From Chara braunii (taxonomy: Eukaryota > Streptophyta > Charophyceae > Charales > Characeae): a stretch of 52,967 nt of DNA. The stretch spans positions 1,361,653 through 1,414,619 of the forward strand of contig BFEA01000087.1 of assembly GCA_003427395.1 (NCBI GenBank). The letters are read 5' to 3'. Under the pieces are notes generated by a model. That model was not told the DNA's origin. It ran no database searches and saw nothing but the letters and a program-made list of their open reading frames with translations. The position numbers and the translations under genes were made by a program. Positions 22,511 to 31,117 of the stretch are shown piece by piece; the first letter of the stretch is position 1; the number at the start of each line of letters is the position of its first letter.

Positions 22511-22640
22511 CCGTGATTTTTTTTTTTTTCTCTTTCGACAACACGACACACACATTTCCCATCGATGATTTTCATCTCCCGTCATCGTCATCATCACCGT
22601 TTATTTTATTTTATTTTTTTAACAATATTACACGCACACA
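21960..22640 (+). repeat. ATC/CAT trinucleotide tracts and composite minisatellite
   Basis: CTC, CAT and AAT trinucleotide runs at about 21975-22060 are followed by a minisatellite at 22265-22640. Its unit is a fixed 18-20 base word around CCGTTGATTTTCGTCTTCCC joined to a variable ATC/CAT run. Related units recur at 23640-23760 and 23850-23950. Apparent ORFs here are just repeated Met, Asp or Ile codons. Confidence 0.95.
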
Positions 22641-22828
22641 CACCCGTCTATTCTGAGCGCGCCAGTCGGGTTGCTTATCACCGGCAACGGCCATACGCAG
22701 CAGACGAAGGTATGTGCGCGGCAAACACTTGCTTCAGCGAGAGAGGGTTCGCCTCCTGACGAGGACATAAACATACACAAACACGAATCCGTCTGAAGCA
22801 CAGAAGAACCCGAGATAGGGAAAGCAAT

Positions 22829-23480
22829 GGCCAAACAATTGCTTCTGAACACGATTTTTTTACAATTAAACGGATTTATTTACTGTAGTAAGCATCACTC
22901 GTGGAGTCGTGGTCCATGAACTTTCAGGTCGCGCACATACCTTCGGCTGCTGCGTCTCGATCGGATGCGCTCCGGTCCTCGTCAAGAGGCGAACCCTTCT
23001 CTCCCTCTACCAGTAGCCTCAAGAATGAGATAAAGGAAAGCAAATGGCCAAACACATGCTTCTAAAATTCTGAATACGATTTTTTCAATTGCTGTAAACG
23101 AATCGTTACGCATCACTCGAGATCCATGATGAACTCAGCTCGCTCACATCCCTTTTACCGTAATGCTGTGTTTCGACCGGTCGCGCTCCGGCCAAACATT
23201 TGCTGCTGAATACGATTTTTTCAATTAAACGAATCATTTACACATCGCTCGTATTCCAGATGAAATCAGCTCACGTACATACCTTAAGCTCCGTTGCCAC
23301 CGATAGCGCTCCTGACGAGGACCGGAACACAACAGGTCAACAACAACAACAAAAAAAAAAAGCTCGAAACGCAGCGTAAGGCGCTGAGTTCATGGAAAAC
23401 GAGTGATGTGTAATGATTCGTCGAATTGAAATCGTGTTCAGAAGCAAATGTTTGGCCATTGCTTTCCGTCTGAAGCAAAC
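22829..23480. repeat. Tandem repeat of about 150-215 bp, three direct copies and one inverted
   Basis: The words GGCCAAACA, TTGCTTCTGAA, ACGATTTTTT, CAATTAAACGAATC, GCATCACTCG and GCGCTCCGG recur in the same order near 22829, 23046 and 23192. The same words appear in reverse complement at about 23365-23470, around a CAA/A-rich spacer (23340-23360). Confidence 0.85.
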
Positions 23481-23639
23481 AAGAGCCCGAGGTTCAGCAC
23501 CGCGGTCCGTACTCAGTAAACGGCCAGCCGCTCCCCTCTTCCCCCCCCCCATGTAGCCCCGAGGTCGACAACCGCCATAGATCGACCGCTGGTAGCCGGC
23601 AGACGCGTAATGGCACCCAGCTGCTGCAAGCTTGATCAT

Positions 23640-23662
23640 CGCCATCACTGATTTTCATTTCC

Positions 23663-23725
<63 letters not shown>

Positions 23726-23950
23726 CATCATCATCACCGTTGATTTCCTTCTCCTGCCATCATCATCATGCAGGAGCGCGCATTGTTTTCGCTATGCCTA
23801 GGGTAATTTCGCTGCCTGACTTTCTTCTACGTGACTACAAGTAGGAAATTTCACTGCTGATTTTCATCTCCTCTCATCATCATCATCATAATCATCATCA
23901 TCGCCGTTGATCTTCATCTCCCATCGTCATCATCAGCACCGCTGCGTGTT
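23640..23950 (+). repeat. ATC-rich minisatellite, second and third blocks
   Basis: Long ATC runs (about 23665-23740 and 23875-23900) are joined to the same fixed word seen at 22265-22640. Confidence 0.92.
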
Positions 23951-24596
23951 TCTCATATTGCAGCCTGCTTATGTGTTGCGTATCGCGGATATGAGCACTC
24001 TGAGCTGACGTCGGCCATCTCGCTCCCTAATCCAAACGCTCCACGCCGTTATCGGTTTGGAACGAGTGCGTTATCTGTTCCCTTTTCAACGAGATCCCAA
24101 CCGTTGAAACTCATCTCCATCATCGCCGTAAAAGGCAAGGGCAAGTAAAGGGTCCTAAACATCCCCCCCACCCCTCCCTCCCCTCCCTCCCCTCTGTCTA
24201 CTTTTTCCTTGCCTCCTGAAACAACCATCACGGAGACAAGAAGGGAGGAAAGGAGGTAGATAGGAGAAGCGTTGGAGAACGAGTAAAAGGAGGACAGTAT
24301 TGTTCTGCAATCACTAAACTTGTAATTACAGTAGCTCCCCAAAAACTCATTTGTCCCCATGACAATCGGTGCTAAAGTTTCGAGACATACAGTATTTACA
24401 GTATTTATTTACAGTATTTACAGTATTTACAGTTTTCTCCCAAATTGATGCATGTGTAAAATCAATGACTGGAGCATCATCGGCATTCCCATCGTGAAAA
24501 GGAAGGAGAGGTGAAGGGAGGGATCACAATAAGTGACGACTTTCACAGACGCAACTATGACAAGCAAGAAGGTCGGCAGAACTGCATGCACAGCCA

Positions 24597-24863
24597 GGCT
24601 ACCAGAGTGGCCCGGGACCACTTGCCAGGCCGGGCCCAAAAAAAAAAAAAAAAGTGAAAAAAAAAATATATATATATATATATTTTGTTGAATTTGGTAA
24701 AGAACTTCGACGTGAGCCTGAGGAAAAAGTTGTTCAGTTCATTTTTCCGCATAACATAGTTTTTCGCCGGATTTTTTTGTTCTTTTTGCTGGAACCTTCC
24801 CTGGTCCTTGCACGGCCGGGCCGCCCGGGAAAACAAGCTGACCCGGGCGGCCCGGCTGATAAC
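24597..24863. mobile_element. Element G with GC-rich terminal hairpin, copy 1
   Basis: The left end GGCTACCAGAGTGGC... and a right end with a perfect 14-bp GC-only stem (24816-24829 with 24842-24855, 12-base loop) are shared with 25673-25913. The inside holds an A run, a TA run and the word AACTTCGACGTGA. The right terminus is degraded. Confidence 0.6.
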
Positions 24864-25257
24864 ATAGATGCACAGTAAAAATAATAATAATAATAAATTC
24901 ACAGGGAACCAAAAAAAAAAAATCACAGGGAACTACCCCTCTCTCAACTGCTAGGGCCAGCGAGAAGGAAACAAGGGGAGAAGACGGACGGGGACAGGAG
25001 AAGGGGGTGAAGGGGGGAGGGGGGAGGGGGGAAGGGGGAGAGAGAGGGCTAGAGGGAAGGAAAGGAACACGATGCACCATTTCGTCCATTTTGCATTTCT
25101 ATTCTCTCCGTAATAAATATTGTCACAAGAATATCAGAGCGCAAATGAAAAAAAAAAAAAAAAAAAAAACAAAGAAAGAAAAACAGGAAAAAATGAATTC
25201 AGTTTTTGATCTTCTTCCTTACAACTCCCCCTGTTCAGAACCTCTTGCGTACAAGAC

Positions 25258-25386
25258 CGCCAGGTTCAGCCTCCATAGGGGACATTTCGGTGAAACTCAG
25301 ACGAAGCAGTCTGTCACAGCCCCTCGTCTATTGTCGTCTTCTCCCTGCTACGGTTGGCCGGGTAGTTCTGTCTGACGATATATGTA
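25258..25386 (+). mobile_element. Hammerhead-bearing repeat, copy 1 (core degenerate)
   Basis: Aligns with the intact unit through GGTTCAGCCTCC (stem I loop side), CGGTGAAACTC (stem II loop), CAGTCTGTCACAGCCCCTCG and the tail GGGTAGTTCTGTCTGACGATATAT. The CTGATGA core and the 5' strand of stem II are replaced by unrelated sequence, so this copy should be inactive. It is followed directly by copy 2; the same point in the two units is 112 bp apart. Confidence 0.75.
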
Positions 25387-25497
25387 CCTCTTGATGAGTC
25401 GGTGAAACTCCGACGGAGCAGTTAGTCACACCCCCACGCTCCTTGTCCTCTTCTCTGTCTCTGCCTAAGGTTTACCGGGCAGTTCTGTTTGACGATC
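25387..25497 (+). mobile_element. Hammerhead-bearing repeat, copy 2 (core damaged)
   Basis: Stem II is intact (GTCGG with CCGAC) but the first core base is changed (TTGATGA), the GAAA motif is GGAG, and most of stem I is missing. The tail ends in TTCTGTTTGACGAT, where a perfect inverted repeat with copy 3 begins. Confidence 0.75.
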
Positions 25498-25527
25498 CTC
25501 ATCACCATCGTCAAACAGAACTGCCCG
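25478..25527. repeat. Perfect 20-bp inverted repeat, tail-to-tail junction of two units
   Basis: GGGCAGTTCTGTTTGACGAT and its exact reverse complement are separated by the ten bases CCTCATCACC. Outside the perfect part the inverted similarity continues for over 100 bp on each side, because copies 2 and 3 face each other. Confidence 0.9.
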
Positions 25528-25632
25528 GTGAACCGTAGACAGAGACTGTCACAGAGAAGAGTACAACAAACGAGAGGTGGTGACAGACTGTTTCGTTGGA
25601 GTTTCACCAACTCCTCAGGAGGCTGAACCCTC
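25508..25632 (-). ncRNA. Hammerhead ribozyme copy 3: stems I and II and core intact, stem III 5' strand missing
   Basis: Minus strand: stem I GAGG (25632-25629) with CCTC (25622-25619), core CTGAGGA (25618-25612), stem II GTTGG (25611-25607) with CCAAC (25599-25595), then GAAA (25594-25591). Compared with the intact copy at 26016-26075, the middle pair of stem II is T-A instead of C-G, a compensatory change of both strands. Position 7 of the core may be any base, so CTGAGGA is allowed. Upstream of stem I the sequence is AT-rich and cannot pair to make stem III. The unit therefore begins exactly at the expected self-cleavage point. The tail of the unit runs down to 25508. Confidence 0.75.
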
Positions 25633-25672
25633 TATGTATATATTTAAATTAAATATATATATGTATATGCTA

Positions 25673-25913
25673 GGCTACCAGAGTGGCTCGGGACCACTTG
25701 CCCGGCCGGGCAAAATATACATATATATCGTCACAAAAAATATCAGAGCGGCTCTGTTTGACGATATATATCGTCAAACAGAACTGCCCGGTACTTTTTT
25801 TTTTTTTTTTGGGTAAACAATTTCGACGTGACCCTGAGGCAGAGGACCTTTGGTCCTTGCACGGCCGGGCCGCCCTGGAAAACAAGCTGACCCGGGCGGC
25901 CCGGATGGTAGCC
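25673..25913. mobile_element. Element G, copy 2, within a palindromic frame
   Basis: The ends GGCTACCA and TGGTAGCC are part of a perfect 16-bp inverted repeat (25665-25680 and 25906-25921). A GC-rich hairpin near the right end (25865-25878 with 25891-25904) has one mismatch. Inside are a tail-to-tail junction of hammerhead-unit tails, a perfect 28-base palindrome spanning about 25761-25788, and a T run (about 25797-25810). Confidence 0.65.
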
Positions 25914-25944
25914 TAGCATATATGTACATATGTATACATATATA

Positions 25945-26075
25945 CCGTCACAAACAGAACTGCCCGGTAAACCGTAGGCAGAGAGAGAGAAGAGGACAAC
26001 AAACGAGGGGCTGTGACAAACTGTTTCGTCGGAGTTTCACCGACTCATCAGGAGGCTGAACCCTCAACAGTCTGC
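25945..26075 (-). mobile_element. Hammerhead-bearing repeat, copy 4 (intact ribozyme plus tail)
   Basis: The ribozyme (26075-26016) is followed on the minus strand by the conserved tail: ACAGCCCCTCGTTTGTTGTC, a CT-rich stretch, TACGGTTTACCGGGCAG, and TTCTGTTTGTGACGGTATA. There is no coding capacity, and no tRNA primer-binding site or polypurine tract was recognised, so a classical retrozyme layout is not shown. Confidence 0.75.
26016..26075 (-). ncRNA. Hammerhead ribozyme, type III, apparently intact
   Basis: Minus strand in order: stem III 5' strand GCAGACTGT (26075-26067); cleavage nucleotide U (26066); stem I GAGG (26065-26062), loop GTTCAG, CCTC (26055-26052); core CTGATGA (26051-26045); stem II GTCGG (26044-26040), loop TGAAACT, CCGAC (26032-26028); core GAAA (26027-26024); stem III 3' strand, which runs from the last A of GAAA through CAGTTTGT (26024-26016). 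Stem III is nine pairs including two G-U pairs; stems I and II are perfect. All invariant hammerhead nucleotides (CUGANGA, GAAA, NUH at the cleavage site, here GUU) are present. It lies in intron 1 of the tetraspanin gene in the sense direction. In known biology such motifs occur in plant retrozymes, Penelope-like elements, satellite DNAs, viroid-like RNAs and a few vertebrate introns. Confidence 0.88.
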
Positions 26076-26325
26076 AGAATCCCCTCACTGATTACACTGC
26101 AAATGATAATCTACCTTAACCAAAATCAAAGTAGACTATCACTCACCCACACCAGATGGAAAACTCTACAGACTGTCGGTTCACACCCCATCACAAGCCA
26201 GCAAAACATCCACGAAATATACGTATATACATATTTATGCATATAGATATATGTATAAATATATATAAGTACAGAAATCTAAAGCGGAAAAGTTGAAAAT
26301 ATATTTTATACAAAATACCTGATAT

Positions 26326-26365
26326 CTACAGCGGGCAAAAAAAAAAAAAAAAAACTACAACGGGC
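26326..26365. mobile_element. Poly(A) insertion flanked by an 11-bp direct repeat
   Basis: Eighteen A (26337-26354) lie between CTACAGCGGGC (26326-26336) and CTACAACGGGC (26355-26365). An AAAGCGGAAA word also repeats further out (26281 and 26371), so a local duplication is an alternative. Confidence 0.55.
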
Positions 26366-26556
26366 GTCCTAAAGCGGAAACGTCCTGTGGCTATTTTCGC
26401 TCTGTGGGCTTGGAAAGTCCAGGGGGCGGGGCTTTGTGGCTCTGGTGCCATGCGGCGACCCGTTTGTCTACCTCGTCCAAATTTTGCGGTTCTTTTAATT
26501 GCTTTGATGTACTTGCTTTGGACACCGTGCCCTGTGCAACAAATTAGATTATAGTC

Positions 26557-26559
<3 letters not shown>

Positions 26560-26599
<40 letters not shown>
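26560..26599. repeat. Poly(A) tract
   Basis: A long run of A (about 36) without flanking direct repeats. Confidence 0.9.
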
Positions 26600-26600
<1 letters not shown>

Positions 26601-26956
26601 ACTCCTCTTGTTGCTACCGAGAACGAGTGTAACATCACAATCACTATAATTAAACTATATCGTTAAACTAATTTAAATACGCATAATTCAAACAAATGCA
26701 AAACACATCAAAAAAAATAAACGACTCATCAAAACAACCTTTGACTTCTTTTAAGAATGGTCCGACGGACCACGGATGATTTATGGTTTCTTTTGTTTTT
26801 ATCATTTCGTAAGGACCTTTAAAAAAAAAACAAAAAAACAGAAGGTTCAAACGAAGCATACCCTTCTTCACTGTCCAACCTCTTTTAGGGGCAAAAAAAA
26901 AAAAAAAAAAAAAATATTCGTGGGGAGCAGCACGTGCTTGGAACTGGGCCCAGCGT

Positions 26957-26988
26957 CCCTTCTCTTTTTTTTTTTTTTTTCCCTTCTC
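26957..26988. mobile_element. Poly(T) tract flanked by an 8-bp direct repeat
   Basis: CCCTTCTC occurs on both sides of 16 T (26957-26964 and 26981-26988). The repeat is short and pyrimidine-rich, so this is the weakest of the set. Confidence 0.45.
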
Positions 26989-27029
26989 AAAAAATACATT
27001 TTATATTCCAACACCAAAAGGGATTTGAC

Positions 27030-27083
27030 CAGCGAGCCTGGGTCTGCTGGTAAGCCCACGAACTGTTGAAATACAGAGCCAAG

Positions 27084-27114
<31 letters not shown>

Positions 27115-27225
27115 GCCAAGGTCGAATCCGGTCGCAATCAGTTCAAAGGCACAGCGTAAAATAATTATGAATTACCTGGGGCCAATCAATTCAAAGATGT
27201 CGTCCTTCGACAATAAAAAAAAAAA
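27030..27225 (+). mobile_element. SINE family A copy interrupted by a poly(T) insertion
   Basis: The plus strand reads as the family A head (GGGTCTGCTGGTAAGCCCAC, then GAACTGTTGAAATACAGAGCC). It is broken by 28 T, then resumes with AGAGCCAAGGTCGAATCC (B box), the family body (CCTGGGGCCAATCA) and an A tail to about 27231. The T run (27084-27111) is flanked by AGAGCCAAG at 27075-27083 and 27112-27120. Confidence 0.75.
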
Positions 27226-27777
27226 AAAAAAGGCATCTGTACTCAAGTCCACCGGTCGCAGACGCAATGCTGCCGGCACGGCAGAGCGCTCCAGCCAACG
27301 ATACTCTCCCCCTCGAAGTGCACCCGCACCCCGTACATGTCATCGGGGAATTAAAAATCAGTAGTTCTTTTTTTGGGAGGAAAAAAAAAAAATTCAGCAG
27401 AGCTACTACCAAGGGGCTACGCCTGGAGCAGTAAGGCTGCTACGGTGAAGCTGAGTTTTCTCAAAAAAAAAAAAAGAAGAAGAGGAAGAAGATCAAATAT
27501 GAATGGTCCCACCTTGTGACAGTACGGTCCTTCTGTATTGCTTTTATGACCTGAGTCTCTTTTTGTAAACTACATATAGATATAAAACGATATACATATA
27601 TGAAGACTCATATTAAAAAAGAGGAAAAAAACAAAAACGATCTTGAAGACTGGTACTTGGGTATGTATCGATAAAACAAGAAATCAAAAAAAAAAAACGT
27701 CATAAAAAAAGACAGATAAACTGTCGCACAAACTCACCTGTGGCACGGGCATATCTTTTTTTTTTTCAATCCTTACA

Positions 27778-27990
27778 AGGGCGACGGTCTTGAGATATCA
27801 TCCTGGAACTCACCTTCCCCAGGGTAACTCAGGAATTTGATTAAGAATAATTTGATTCATCTAAGAATAATTTGATAAGAAAAAATATAAAAAAAAAGAA
27901 TAATTTGATTCATCTAATCCATCTGGATTCCAACTCAGGTCTGTAGTTCAACATTTCATGGGAGTACCAACTGAGCTAGGCCGGTTTGTA
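27778..27990 (-). mobile_element. SINE family A copy
   Basis: Minus strand: A box TAGCTCAGTTGGTACTCCC near 27983-27965, B-box-like GAGTTGGAATCC near 27940-27929, the family body, and the end word GATATCTCAAGACCGTCGCCC (27800-27780). A local AATTTGATTCATCTAA duplication (27845-27920) lengthens the middle. The head is the best preserved of the family. Confidence 0.75.
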
Positions 27991-28227
27991 TTTTTTCTTT
28001 TTCTTTTTCTTTTGCGCAACAATCCGTCTTCGGTAGCACGTGCACATCCTTTTTTTCCTCTTTTTTTTCCTTTTCTTTCCCTTTTTTTCCTTCTTTTTTT
28101 GTTTATTTCTTTTGGCAGCACGTGTACATCTGCCACAGCCGCTGACAGAAGATGGATTGTCGCACAAACAGACTACCGTAGAGTCACATTTTCAGGGCAT
28201 ACTCACACTCGGACTTCTCGACTTAGG

Positions 28228-28345
28228 TTTGGACGCAATTGCGATCAGATGCATCCAAGAGGTTTGGACGCAATTGCAGTCAGACGCATCCACGAGGTTT
28301 GGACGCAATTGCGGTAGGATGAGATGCATCCATTTGTGGCCGTAA
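28228..28345 (+). repeat. 35-bp tandem repeat, about 3.5 copies
   Basis: The phrase GGTTTGGACGCAATTGC recurs every 35 bp and fades into a diverged copy at the right end. It is translated through in several frames, but the products are only repeats. Confidence 0.92.
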
Positions 28346-28404
28346 TTGCAGTCAGATACATTTACGAATTTTCAAAGTGGTTGTGTGAGGTATACCCTCA
28401 CATA

Positions 28405-28905
28405 GACAGATTGCCGCACAGAGCGTCGCACACAGATTCTCTTCGGTACCACTGGTCACGCAGACACATTGGCAGAGTTACAGACTGTCACAAAGCCACG
28501 GTCAGACAGATCACCACAGAGTCACATTCTCAAACAGACAGATTGCCACACAGAGTGTCACACAGATATTTTTTTCAAATAGAGGTTGTCACAGAGACAC
28601 ATTGGTGGAGTGACAGGTGGTCACACAGACACGAACACGCAGATCACCGCAGAGTCACATTCTCAAACAGACAGATTGCCGCACAGAGTGCCACACAGAT
28701 CCTTTTCTCAAATAGACGTTGTCAAACACACACATCGGCAGAGTGACAGGTTGTCACAAAGACACGGTCACACTGATCACCGTAGAGAGTCATATTCTCA
28801 AACAGACGTATTGCCGCACGGAGTGCCACATAGATTTTTTCTCAAATGGAGGTGGTCACACAGACGCTGTCACACAGACGCGATCGCAACGCTGAACATA
28901 CTAAC
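28405..28905 (+). repeat. Minisatellite, about 125-135 bp units
   Basis: The words CAGATTGCCGCACAGAG, TCACACAGAT, TTCTCAAATAGA, GGCAGAGTGACAGG and GATCACCGCAGAGTCACAT recur in order about four times with indels. Confidence 0.88.
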
Positions 28906-29001
28906 CCTTCCCTCTACAACGGATCGTTAGGCATGAACGTGCCACACAGACAGATTGTCTCATGTACAACGATTGGACAAAAGAGAGAGACAGAGAGACA
29001 G

Positions 29002-29041
<40 letters not shown>

Positions 29042-29220
29042 GACACATTGTCACACAGACGCGGTCGCACAGCTGAACATACTAGCACTTCCCTCCGGAA
29101 CGGCTCGTTAGGAAGGAGCTTGCCACACCGACAGATTGTCTCCTGTACAATGATTGACAAAAGACAGAGAGCGAGACAGACAGACAGACAGACAGAGAGA
29201 AAGACACACACACACAGATA
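28890..29220 (+). repeat. Duplicated block of about 150 bp with (CA)n and CAGA tracts
   Basis: CTGAACATACTA...CGTTAGG...ACAGATTGTCTC...GTACAA.GATTG occurs twice (from about 28900 and 29073). A (CA)n run (29005-29040) lies between the copies and a CAGA-rich run near 29175-29195. Confidence 0.9.
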
Positions 29221-29243
29221 AAGACAGATCATGTGACACTCAC

Positions 29244-29803
29244 CAGGTAGCTGGAAGTTTGTCGAAGTCTGGCTTCGGAATGTCTGGAATCCGCCAGTCT
29301 ATACGTTGATAGGGAGACACTCCGATCCCGATCCCGGCCGATTTAGAAGATGACGAAGTGAAAGAGGAGGAAGAGGAGGAAGAGGAGGAGGTGGAGACAG
29401 CGCCTCGATTTATTATGCCTTTAATGGGAAGAAGCACACCACCCACGTTCACAACACTCCATTTTGTGACAGCAGACGACGACCTGTCTGACACTTCACC
29501 GCCGCCTTTGTCGCCGGAGTGCCATCCTTTGGTCCCAGAGCCGCCCGATCGCCGCCTTTGTGCGCCGTCTGCCGGACTCGTCAAAGAATCAGATCGCCCA
29601 AAATAAATGGGAGTAGTAAAATCCCTAACCTCTCTTGCAGCGTCGAAAGAAACAGGAGGAGGAAGAGAGGGAGGAGATGGATGGTGATGATTTTTCCAAT
29701 CTCTCAACATCCAAAGAGAAAACACCATCATCATGACTCCTGCTGTTCCGATAACTATATTTCCTAAACGGGTAACAAACTGCAGAAATACGCGACACCC
29801 CAT
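29244..29803 (-). CDS. Tetraspanin exon 1: start codon, TM1 and an unusually long first extracellular loop
   Basis: The ATG is at 29803-29801. The protein starts MGCRVFLQFVTRLGNIVIGT and has one membrane helix at about residues 11-33 ending WMLRDW, the pattern of the first helix of plant TOM2A-like tetraspanins (short Cys-containing cytosolic start, helix, then a Trp-containing turn). The exon stops two bases into a Trp codon at a consensus donor GTGAGT (29243-29238), and exon 2 supplies the missing base. Between TM1 and the splice site are about 150 residues rich in His/Pro, Gly/Ser and a Ser run (about residues 135-150). First loops in this family are normally much shorter, so this is an expansion by low-complexity sequence; the Ser run comes from a GAGGAA-type trinucleotide repeat at 29360-29396. 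Tetraspanins organise membrane microdomains. TOM2A-type proteins act on internal membranes in plants, but a role here is inferred from family only. Confidence 0.72.
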
Positions 29804-29837
29804 GACGATGCTCTTTCTTCTCTACTAGGATAATCCC

Positions 29838-29838
<1 letters not shown>

Positions 29839-29915
<77 letters not shown>

Positions 29916-30003
29916 CTCTGTGTCTCTCTCTGTGTCTCTGTGTCTCTCTCTTTTNNNNNNNNNNNNNNNCTGTGTCTCTCTCTGTGTCTCTGTGTCTCTC
30001 TCT
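29839..30003. repeat. (CT)n and CTCTGTGT microsatellite with assembly gap
   Basis: A pure CT run is followed by CTCTGTGTCTCTGTGT units. A 15-base N gap sits at 29955-29969. It starts about 36 bp upstream of the tetraspanin ATG, so on the transcribed strand it is a (GA)n tract in the 5' UTR or promoter. Confidence 0.95.
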
Positions 30004-30744
30004 TTTGCAATGCTCAGAGCGATGCTCAGAGCTTGAGGAGATTTGTACGATGGAGCATTCAATGGGCGGCGGTCATCACGCGCATCACTGAGGAATTTGC
30101 TCGCTGTGTGGGAAACAAACAAAAGGAAAAAGAATAAGGAAAGCTCATTAACACAGCCTTCCTTTTGTTGCGCTAAATTGCATGACCATCATGCTGTAAT
30201 CTAAGACCTGAGTGAATCTTCTTCTTTACAGCTATTAATTAATTAATTGATGTTTCAAATCAATCAATTAATTCCTAATTAGGTAACCGATCAACGAGGA
30301 GTATGATCAATCTATCTATTGGAAGCCTGCACACGTGGCAGAGTTCCCAGATTCGGCGGCACGTTAGTTAAAAAATAACAAAAAAGAGCCGAAAGCAAAG
30401 AATGTGTCTACATCTATGTCTAGATACATAATTTCAATATAAAAATTCAAAATTTTCGGTCCAACTCACTATAACTATAAAAAAAAAGGTTGTGATCTTA
30501 CGAAAAAAAAAAAAAAAGGTACTCTATGAAAACACTACTTCGATGGCGGTGAGCCGGTGACAACTCTACGAGATTGCTCGATTTCTAACAGGCGGCGGCA
30601 AGATTCAATATAATAAATTATTAATAATAGATTTGACATCAGATCTAGAGTAGAGCCAAGACAGCACACACAACTCATTACTATAACAGCTTCTGGCAAC
30701 TGCACCCGCCTAAGGTATGCCAACACCACGCATCTAAAGCTTTC

Positions 30745-30792
<48 letters not shown>

Positions 30793-31038
30793 GTTTATCT
30801 ATCTATCGATCTATCTATCTGTCTGTCTAAACTGTGTATGCTAAGATCGAATGGATTTTGTAACTACAGTAAATGTTTCGTATACTTGTCTATATCGTGG
30901 ATAAGGAGTTTCCTACTCAGGCTTCCACCCCTTCTTTCAAAAATTTCTTCTGACTAAAGATGAAACTAAATTTCTATGCTTTCGTGGCGATTCTATTTAT
31001 ATCCTGGTTATCCACGAAATACGTTCCAGACTAATTGC

Positions 31039-31117
<79 letters not shown>

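Larger units (their letters stand above)
13291..29243 (-). other. Intron 1 of the tetraspanin gene (about 16 kb)
   Basis: Defined by the donor after exon 1 and the acceptor before exon 2. It contains most of the mobile elements and tandem repeats listed separately. No further host exon was recognised inside it. Stretches without a listed feature (for example 16403-18310 and 24000-24590) carry short simple repeats only. Confidence 0.6.

Noticed and set aside
22265-22640. CRISPR-like repeat-spacer pattern
   Set aside because: The variable parts are ATC microsatellite runs, not unique spacers, and the context is eukaryotic.
25258-25497. Plus-strand hammerhead copies as active ribozymes
   Set aside because: Copy 1 has lost CTGATGA and copy 2 has TTGATGA and GGAG, both expected to abolish cleavage.
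27958-28930. Overlapping plus-strand frames of 100-140 codons
   Set aside because: They are translations of the 35-bp and 125-135 bp tandem repeats, and several frames are equally open.
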